Origin: CAZOOK01 sp964581385
GTDB taxonomy: Bacteria > Pseudomonadota > Gammaproteobacteria > Nevskiales > Nevskiaceae
DNA: 10,112 nt
Direction of reading: 5' to 3'
Assembly (NCBI GenBank): GCA_964581385.1
Contig: CAZOOK010000077.1
Location: 1 to 10,112 of the forward strand
Position numbers and translations under genes: made by a program. How positions within the stretch are numbered: the stretch's first letter is position 1; each line of letters starts with the position of its first letter. Under the pieces are notes generated by a model. The model was not told where the DNA came from, ran no database searches, and was given only the letters and a program-made list of their open reading frames with translations. Shown in pieces: positions 5,083 through 10,112 of the stretch.

Positions 5083-6225
5083 ATGCTTGTCGGTGTGCCG
5101 AAGGAAATAAAAGTCCACGAATACCGCGTCGGCCTCACGCCGGCGGGTGTGCGCGAGCTGGTTGCGCATGGTCATCGCGTGCTGGTCGAGACGCAGGCGG
5201 GCGGTGGGATCGGAATCACTGATGCGCACTACGAAGCCGCCGGCGCGGAGATTGTCGGCAGCGCCGCCGAGGTATTCGCGCGCGCGGAGATGGTGATCAA
5301 GGTCAAGGAGCCGCAGCGGGCCGAGTGCGCGATGCTGCGCGACGGGCAGGTATTGTTCACATATCTGCATCTGGCGCCGGATCCGGCGCAGGCGAAGGCG
5401 CTGGTGAAATCCGGTTGTGTGGCGATCGCCTACGAAACGGTGACCGACGCACAGGGCACGCTCCCCTTGCTGGCGCCGATGAGCGAGGTTGCGGGACGCA
5501 TGTCGATCCAGGCCGGCGCGCATGCAATGGAAAAGGCTCAGGGCGGCAATGGCGTGCTGCTCGGCGGCGTGCCCGGCGTGGCGCCGGCGGATGTGGTCAT
5601 CATCGGCGGCGGCGTGGTCGGCTACAACGCGGCTCGCATCGCGACGGGCATCGGTGCCAACGTCACGATTCTGGATCGTTCGCTGGCGCGGCTGAACTGG
5701 CTGGATACGCTGTTCGACGGACGCCTGACGACATTGTTCTCGACGACCGATGCGCTCGAAAGCGCGGTGAGCCATGCCGATCTCGTGATTGGCGCTGTGC
5801 TGGTTCCAGGCGCCGCTGCGCCGAAACTGGTGACGCGCGCAATGCTCAAGAAGATGAAGCCCGGCGCGGTGATCGTCGATGTGGCGATCGATCAGGGCGG
5901 CTGCTTCGAAACTTCGCGGCCGACGACGCACAAGAGTCCGACGTACATCGAAGAGGGCATCGTGCACTACTGCGTCGCCAACATGCCTGGCGGTGTCGCG
6001 CGTACGTCCACGTTCGCGTTGACCAACGCGACGCTGCCGTTCGTGATGGCGCTTGCCGACAAGGGTTACCGCAAGGCGCTGCTTGACGATCCGCATCTGT
6101 GCGCTGGCCTGAACGTGCATGCCGGCGCGGTGACCTACCGTGCGGTGGCCGAGGCGCTGGGCTATGACTATGTGCAGCCCCAGGAAGCGCTGAAGCCGTG
6201 GTGGCGGCATCCGGAGGATCATTGA
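5083..6225 (+). CDS. ald: Alanine dehydrogenase
   Basis: NAD-dependent L-alanine dehydrogenase (EC 1.4.1.1), catalysing reversible oxidative deamination of L-alanine to pyruvate and ammonia in the cytosol. It has 380 residues, against about 370 for the family, and starts MLVGVPKEIKVHEYRVGLTP after AGGAG at the usual distance. Key residues fall at the positions known from the Mycobacterium tuberculosis enzyme: Arg15, Lys75 in KVKEP, His96 in YLHLAPD, and Asp270 in VAIDQGG. The NAD-binding Rossmann motif is VVIIGGGVVGYNAARIA with an acidic residue at the end of the next strand (TILDRS). The MPGGVARTST and LNVHAGAVTY segments are also typical. It appears to be transcribed alone, with an inverted repeat upstream and a 204-base gap downstream. 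Nothing looks broken. Confidence 0.97.
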   Translation: MLVGVPKEIKVHEYRVGLTPAGVRELVAHGHRVLVETQAGGGIGITDAHYEAAGAEIVGSAAEVFARAEMVIKVKEPQRAECAMLRDGQVLFTYLHLAPDPAQAKALVKSGCVAIAYETVTDAQGTLPLLAPMSEVAGRMSIQAGAHAMEKAQGGNGVLLGGVPGVAPADVVIIGGGVVGYNAARIATGIGANVTILDRSLARLNWLDTLFDGRLTTLFSTTDALESAVSHADLVIGAVLVPGAAAPKLVTRAMLKKMKPGAVIVDVAIDQGGCFETSRPTTHKSPTYIEEGIVHYCVANMPGGVARTSTFALTNATLPFVMALADKGYRKALLDDPHLCAGLNVHAGAVTYRAVAEALGYDYVQPQEALKPWWRHPEDH

Positions 6226-6429
6226 ATCGGAGAGCCAACGGTCCCATATAAGGGGGATCCGCCGCCCGATTACAATATCGCCAGGAACTGATTGCTGCCG
6301 ATGACCGTCCTTATATTGGACCGACCTTTCGGACCTTATTTATCTGAGCGATATGAACGCCGATTTTCGCAGCCGCTTTGATCTACTCGCGACGCTGGAC
6401 ATCTTGCGCGTGCTGCGAGATTTTGCCTG
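6226..6429 (+). promoter_or_regulatory. Intergenic leader upstream of the four-gene cluster
   Basis: This gap should hold the promoter of the following operon. TACAAT (6271-6276) is a good -10 match, but no TTGACA-like -35 lies 16-18 bases upstream. ATATAAGG (6246-6253) and CCTTATAT (6309-6316) are inverse complements 55 bases apart. No clear terminator for ald was seen. Confidence 0.3.
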
Positions 6430-6430
6430 A
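6353..6430 (+). CDS. Possible 25-residue leader peptide
   Basis: ATG at 6353 opens a frame reading MNADFRSRFDLLATLDILRV and ending at a TGA whose last base is the first of the next gene's ATG (TGATG, 6428-6432). Such an overlap suggests translational coupling, which would help because the next gene has only a weak ribosome-binding site. The frame is open back to 6305, so it may instead be the tail of a decayed gene. There is no strong start signal. Confidence 0.25.
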   Translation: MNADFRSRFDLLATLDILRVLRDFA

Positions 6431-6894
6431 TGACGCATGCGGCGCTGAGCCCGTCCACATGGGGCCGCTTGCGGCATTTTGTCGGTAGCCCGCTGGGCGC
6501 GGTGCTAGGCGGAATGCTGTTCGCCGCGTGGGCAGCATTTGCCAATCGCGATGGCGGCACCTTCGTATCCCTGCGCAGTTGCGGCGGGCAGCTCTTCGCC
6601 TCGGCGGCGCTGACCTTTATCGACGCGCGATTGATGGATCGCGTGTTCCGGCTGGGCGGCGGTGGCAGTGCCGGCGCAGCGATCGCAGCGGTCGTTTCCC
6701 TGGTGTTCACCTATGCGCTGATCGTCGGCGTGCATCTTGCACTCCACACACCGCATATTCTGTTGACGTTGTTGCCGGGTATGCCGCCGACCCTGGGCTT
6801 TTCGCTGATGTATGCGCTGCTGCTGCTGCGCGAGCAGGGCGCGACCCGCACCGTTTCGATGATTAAGGACAATGAATGCATAGCAGAGATCTGA
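6430..6894 (+). CDS. Small hydrophobic membrane protein
   Basis: The 154-residue product has hydrophobic stretches near residues 20-38, 53-65, 80-104 and 110-133, consistent with three or four membrane spans. I do not recognise a family. The start at 6430 overlaps the stop of a short upstream frame, and its 3' end overlaps the DinB-like gene by 19 bases, so the two are probably cotranscribed and coupled. The codon use resembles that of its neighbours. The gene is likely real from its position and base composition, but its function is unknown. Confidence 0.65.
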   Translation: MTHAALSPSTWGRLRHFVGSPLGAVLGGMLFAAWAAFANRDGGTFVSLRSCGGQLFASAALTFIDARLMDRVFRLGGGGSAGAAIAAVVSLVFTYALIVGVHLALHTPHILLTLLPGMPPTLGFSLMYALLLLREQGATRTVSMIKDNECIAEI

Positions 6895-7406
6895 TTGCAC
6901 GGGTGGCGCAATACAACGTCGAGGTACTCGAGCAGGCGCTGGTGCTGCTGAACTGGTTCAGCGCACCGGATCGCGCGGCCCGCTACGGGACTGGCGTCGG
7001 CCCGCATTTTCGCCATTTGATCGAGCACTACGAGCAGTTTTTCGAAGGTATGGGCGAGCGCGTTCTCGACTATGACGAACGCCGCCGGGATGGCACGGTT
7101 GAGGTCGATGTCGCGGTCGCGCGCGCGCGATTTGCCGCAGTGATCGAGCGCCTGTGGAAATTTTCGGCGAGTGACGCCATTCCGGATACGATCGCGGTGC
7201 TGCTGTGCGGCGGACTCGACGGTGCGGAACGCTTCGTGACTGCCTCTACGCCGTCACGCGAGCTGGTGTTCCTGGCCAGCCACGCCGTCCATCACTACGC
7301 CATCATCAAGCCCCTGCTGATCGAAGAGGGATGTCCGCTGCCCCGGGATTTCGGGAAGGCGCCGGCCACGATCCACCATGAGCGCGACAGCATGCAGGTC
7401 GCATGA
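6876..7406 (+). CDS. DinB-like four-helix-bundle protein
   Basis: The 176-residue cytoplasmic protein has the DinB-superfamily arrangement of metal-ligand histidines: His47 in PHFRHLIEHYEQFF and His136/His140 in FLASHAVHHYAII. These would sit on neighbouring helices and bind a divalent metal. Known members include thiol-dependent transferases and isomerases (bacillithiol S-transferase BstA, mycothiol-dependent maleylpyruvate isomerase) and many proteins of unknown role. The similarity is at the motif level, so the reaction cannot be named. It overlaps the membrane-protein gene by 19 bases and the ATP-grasp gene by 4 (ATGA), the mark of a coupled operon. Confidence 0.75.
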   Translation: MHSRDLIARVAQYNVEVLEQALVLLNWFSAPDRAARYGTGVGPHFRHLIEHYEQFFEGMGERVLDYDERRRDGTVEVDVAVARARFAAVIERLWKFSASDAIPDTIAVLLCGGLDGAERFVTASTPSRELVFLASHAVHHYAIIKPLLIEEGCPLPRDFGKAPATIHHERDSMQVA

Positions 7407-8521
7407 TGGCATCGGCAACGCCGCTCCAGCGCTGGCAACTGCCGCAGCAATCCTATCGGCCTTCACTACGCGAGCGTCTCGCGGTGCGCGCCGCGCGACT
7501 GCGGCGCTGGGAGTTCTGGCCGGGATGGGCGTTCTATCCGCCGATCGTGATCTACATCCTCTGGCTCGGCATACGGCATCGCAGTCCGCTTGCCTTCACG
7601 GCAGCCAATCCGGGGATCGAGGCCAGCGGTTTCGTCGGTGAGCGAAAAGTGGAGTGTCTGCTGCCGCTGATGGCGAATGCACCCGAACTGGTGGCGCCGC
7701 TCAAGCTGCTGCGCGCGGATCTGCCACTCGGCGAGCGCATCGAGCAGGCGCGGCATTTCGTCGCTCGCGAGGGCGGCTATCCGGTCGTACTCAAGCCGAA
7801 CATCGGTCAGCGTGGCCGCGGTGTCGCGATCATTCGCGATGCCGATGCATTGCGCGAGTATCTGTCCGAGGCTCCAGGTGACACCATCATCCAGCGTTAC
7901 ATCGACGGCGCTGAATTTGGCGTGTTCGTCTATCGCGATCCACTCACGCAGGCTGCGCAGGTTTTCTCGGTGACGAACAAATGTTTCCCGCGCGTGGTCG
8001 GAGATGGCGTCAAGCCACTGCACCAGTTGATTCGCGACGACGCGCGTGCACGCCTGATCGCACCGCTGCTATGGCGCAAATTTGGCGACCGCATCGAGCG
8101 AGTGCCGGCCGCCGGCGAGGACGTGCCGTTGGTGGAAATCGGCGCGCATTGCCGTGGTTCGCTGTTTCTCGACGCATCGGAGCTGGCGACTGATGCGCTG
8201 CGCGTGCAAATCGCGCGCGTGTTCACGGCATTGCCTGGTTTCCACTTCGGGCGCCTGGATTTGCGCTGCCCCTCTGCTGAAGCGCTCGCACGCGGCGAAG
8301 GCATCCGTATTCTCGAAGTCAATGGCGTCAGTGCTGAAGCCGCCCACATCTATCATCCCGGTACGCCACTGTGGCGCGGCTACGCGTCGATGCTGCGCCA
8401 GTGGAAGCTGGCCTTCGCGATCGGCCTGCGCAACGTGCGCACGGGCGCGCAGCCGCTGACCATCACCGATTTTTTCCGCCGCGTGTTCGAGGATCAGCGT
8501 CGCGGCGAGCAGTGGTTCTGA
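7403..8521 (+). CDS. ATP-grasp ligase with one N-terminal membrane segment
   Basis: The 372-residue protein has a basic N terminus, one hydrophobic stretch (about residues 43-56, WAFYPPIVIYILWLG region), and an ATP-grasp fold. Visible elements are Lys131 in VVLKPN, a Gly-rich nucleotide loop GQRGRG (135-140), an acidic IQRYIDGAEFGVFVY segment, and metal ligands in GRLDLR (Asp286) and ILEVNG (Glu305, Asn307). Known enzymes of this fold join a carboxylate to an amine or thiol with ATP, as D-Ala-D-Ala ligase and glutathione synthetase do. The N-terminal substrate domain is unlike those, so the substrates are not known. A second ATG at 7406 is an equally possible start. Translation is coupled to the DinB-like gene by a 4-base overlap. 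The active site probably faces the cytosol. Confidence 0.85.
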   Translation: MMASATPLQRWQLPQQSYRPSLRERLAVRAARLRRWEFWPGWAFYPPIVIYILWLGIRHRSPLAFTAANPGIEASGFVGERKVECLLPLMANAPELVAPLKLLRADLPLGERIEQARHFVAREGGYPVVLKPNIGQRGRGVAIIRDADALREYLSEAPGDTIIQRYIDGAEFGVFVYRDPLTQAAQVFSVTNKCFPRVVGDGVKPLHQLIRDDARARLIAPLLWRKFGDRIERVPAAGEDVPLVEIGAHCRGSLFLDASELATDALRVQIARVFTALPGFHFGRLDLRCPSAEALARGEGIRILEVNGVSAEAAHIYHPGTPLWRGYASMLRQWKLAFAIGLRNVRTGAQPLTITDFFRRVFEDQRRGEQWF

Positions 8522-8544
8522 TTCGGTTCGATCCGGAGACTGAC

Positions 8545-9024
8545 GTGAAGGCAATCCGTTATCTGCACATCCCGCTGTCGCTGTACGTGGGATTCGTATT
8601 CGTGCAATCGCTGTTCTTCAAGTTCACGGATTCGCCGGAGACGATCTACATCTTCGAGGCCAAGCTGGAACCGTGGGGTGCGTCGCTGGGCTTTCCGGGA
8701 CTGTTCGCGCGCGGCGGAATTTTCAGCGCGCACGTCATTGGTTCGTTCGAGTTGATCGCGTCGCTACTGATCCTGTCCGGGATGCTATTGCCGTCGCGGC
8801 GGATTCTTCAGGCGCTCGGTGCCGTGCTTGGCCTCGGCGTGATTTCCGGTGCAATCTTCTTTCATTTGTTCACGCCGCTTGGCATCGCCGTGCAAAATGC
8901 CGACGGCAGCAGTGATCACGGCGAACTGTTTACGCTTGCTTGCGGTGTCTGGATCGCGTGCGCCGCGCTGATCGTATTGCGAAGGGATGAGCTATTGGGA
9001 TTGATCCGAAAAAAGGGCGGATGA
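8545..9024 (+). CDS. DoxX-like integral membrane protein
   Basis: A GTG at 8545, with GGAG 6 bases before it, gives a 159-residue protein with about four membrane helices: IPLSLYVGFVFVQSLFF, GIFSAHVIGSFELIASLLIL, LGAVLGLGVISGAIFFHL and LACGVWIACAALIVL. The FFKFTD segment after helix 1 and the general layout resemble DoxX/DoxD-like proteins. An upstream in-frame ATG at 8371 lies inside the ATP-grasp gene and is unlikely. It follows that gene by 23 bases, so it is probably the last gene of the operon. DoxX proteins have been linked to oxidoreductase complexes and thiol balance in some bacteria. Its role here is not known. Confidence 0.75.
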   Translation: MKAIRYLHIPLSLYVGFVFVQSLFFKFTDSPETIYIFEAKLEPWGASLGFPGLFARGGIFSAHVIGSFELIASLLILSGMLLPSRRILQALGAVLGLGVISGAIFFHLFTPLGIAVQNADGSSDHGELFTLACGVWIACAALIVLRRDELLGLIRKKGG

Positions 9025-9049
9025 TTCCGGCAGCGAGGGCCGTCGCAAA

Positions 9050-10024
9050 TCAGAACTTACGGTCGCTGTGCCAGCGCCATGCCGATTCGATGATCTTCTC
9101 CAGCGCGGCATGCTGCGGATTCCAGCCCAGCGCTTGCCGGGCCTTGTCCGACCGCGCAACCAGACGTGCCGGGTCGCCCGGTCGGCGTGCAGCCATGTCA
9201 TGTGGAATCGGTCGGCCAATGACCCGCTGTGCGACGTCAATTACTTCGCGCACCGAAAAACCGGTGCCGTTGCCGAGATTGAAAAAGTGGGCAGCCGGAT
9301 TGCGTCGCAGATATTCGAGGCCGAGCAGATGCGCCTGACATAAATCCGCGACGTGAATGTAATCGCGGATGCAGGTGCCGTCCGGCGTCTCATAATCGTC
9401 ACCGAACACTTTGAGCTTTTCCTCGCGGCCCAGCATCGACTCGAGGATGCGTGGAATCAGGTGTGATTCCGGCTGGTGTGACTCGCCGATCCGACCCGAA
9501 GCATCGGCGCCGGCCGCATTGAAGTAGCGGAAGCTCACCGATGGCAGTTTGTACGCCTGCCAGTAATCCTGCAGGACAAGCTCGATCGCCAGCTTGCTGC
9601 GACCATAGGCGTTGATCGGATCGCGTGGATGCAGTTCGTCGATAACCTCGCTGCGTGGGTTGCCGAAAATCGCGGCGGTCGACGAAAACACGAACACACA
9701 ATCCGGTGTGCGGCGCACCTGTTCGAGCAGATTCAGCGTCGCGACGACGTTGTTGAGCCAGTATTCGCGTGGTTTCGCGACGGATTCCGCGACCAGCGAC
9801 CTGGCCGCGAAATGTAGCACGCCATCGGGACGAATGCGGCCGAATACCTCTGCGACGAAAGCCGCATCGCCGATGTCGCCGACGTGCAATGTTCCCCATT
9901 GCGCCGCCTCGCGGTGGCCCGTCGCCAAGTTGTCGAGAACATTCACTTCATGCCCGTTTTCGGCGAGCAGCTTGCACATGTGAGAACCGATATACCCGGC
10001 TCCGCCGCAGACGATCAGGCGCAT
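9050..10024 (-). CDS. galE: UDP-glucose 4-epimerase
   Basis: The 324-residue cytosolic short-chain dehydrogenase interconverts UDP-glucose and UDP-galactose using bound NAD, supplying galactose for polysaccharides. The nucleotide motif is VCGGAGYIGSH near the N terminus, with Cys where many relatives have Thr. The active-site motif is NAYGRSKLAIE (Tyr140, Lys144) with Ser114-Thr116 upstream. FRYFNAAGAD, DGTCIRDYIHVADL and FNLGNGTGFSVREV are typical GalE segments. It is slightly shorter than the 338-residue E. coli enzyme but complete. No clear ribosome-binding site precedes the ATG, which lies 15 bases after an upstream gene, so it is probably translated by coupling. Its 3' end is 25 bases from the convergent DoxX-like gene, with no obvious terminator between them. 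Confidence 0.96.
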   Translation of the reverse strand: MRLIVCGGAGYIGSHMCKLLAENGHEVNVLDNLATGHREAAQWGTLHVGDIGDAAFVAEVFGRIRPDGVLHFAARSLVAESVAKPREYWLNNVVATLNLLEQVRRTPDCVFVFSSTAAIFGNPRSEVIDELHPRDPINAYGRSKLAIELVLQDYWQAYKLPSVSFRYFNAAGADASGRIGESHQPESHLIPRILESMLGREEKLKVFGDDYETPDGTCIRDYIHVADLCQAHLLGLEYLRRNPAAHFFNLGNGTGFSVREVIDVAQRVIGRPIPHDMAARRPGDPARLVARSDKARQALGWNPQHAALEKIIESAWRWHSDRKF

Positions 10025-10039
10025 GATTTGATGGTGAGG

Positions 10040-10112
10040 TTATGGGGCGGGATGGATAAGCCGCTCATAAAGGACCATTTCTCCGGGCTTCTGTTCCGTC
10101 GGTTGCAGACTG
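10040..10112 (-). CDS. C-terminal end of an upstream gene, partial
   Basis: On the minus strand the frame enters from the right edge and reads SLQPTEQKPGEMVLYERLIH before PAP and TAA, 23 residues in all. It ends 15 bases before the galE start, as for an upstream operon partner. The residues look like real protein, but too few are visible to name a family. A sugar-nucleotide or polysaccharide gene would be natural beside galE; that is only inference. Confidence 0.45.
   Translation of the reverse strand, partial: SLQPTEQKPGEMVLYERLIHPAP

Noticed and set aside
5047..6222. 391-codon open frame on the minus strand opposite ald
   Set aside because: It is His/Arg-rich, has no recognisable motif, and lies exactly opposite a well-supported alanine dehydrogenase; long antisense frames are expected in GC-rich DNA.
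8371..8544. ATG at 8371 as start of the DoxX-like protein
   Set aside because: It lies inside the ATP-grasp gene; GTG at 8545 with GGAG 6 bases upstream begins right before the first membrane helix.
7466..8554. Minus-strand frames opposite the ATP-grasp gene
   Set aside because: There are no motifs or start signals, and the plus-strand product has a full ATP-grasp pattern.
1..10112. CRISPR array or other regularly spaced repeats
   Set aside because: No repeated unit of 20 bases or more with regular spacing was seen anywhere in the window.

Overview
The window is GC-rich proteobacterial DNA. GalE, alanine dehydrogenase, DoxX-like, DinB-like and ATP-grasp proteins and a CCA-encoding tRNA-Arg(CCU) fit a gammaproteobacterium, perhaps of the Xanthomonadales/Rhodanobacteraceae. 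That placement is inference from protein style and base composition only.

Positions 1-3138 look like the decayed end of a genomic island inserted at the 3' end of tRNA-Arg(CCU) (3139-3214, minus strand). Next to the tRNA lies the N-terminal arm-binding part of a P4-type tyrosine integrase. It has lost its catalytic domain and runs, in another frame, into the C-terminal tail of a restriction-endonuclease-like protein. Further in are a short unidentified minus-strand ORF behind a strong hairpin, an N-terminal scrap of an IS30-family transposase, an intact GAF/HisKA_2 histidine kinase with no response regulator beside it, and a helix-turn-helix protein on the minus strand that appears frameshifted and runs off the left edge. 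No copy of the tRNA end was seen in 1-3138, so the far island boundary is probably outside the window.

Positions 3215-10112 look like chromosomal backbone. A PQQ-repeat beta-propeller exported protein (3350-4987) and alanine dehydrogenase (5083-6225) are separated by a 12-bp perfect inverted repeat. Four plus-strand genes then form a tight apparent operon: a small membrane protein, a DinB-like protein, an ATP-grasp ligase with one N-terminal membrane segment, and a DoxX-like membrane protein (6430-9024). Their overlaps and spacing (19 bases, 4 bases, 23-base gap) suggest one transcript. Convergent with it is galE (9050-10024, minus), 15 bases downstream of the tail of another minus-strand gene cut by the right edge.

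The most unusual signals are two. One is a nested 20-bp hairpin covering the integrase leader, in which the Shine-Dalgarno sequence is exactly the bulge next to the AUG. The other is the four-gene DinB/ATP-grasp/DoxX cluster, which could be a small-molecule (possibly thiol or peptide) pathway that I cannot match to a named system.
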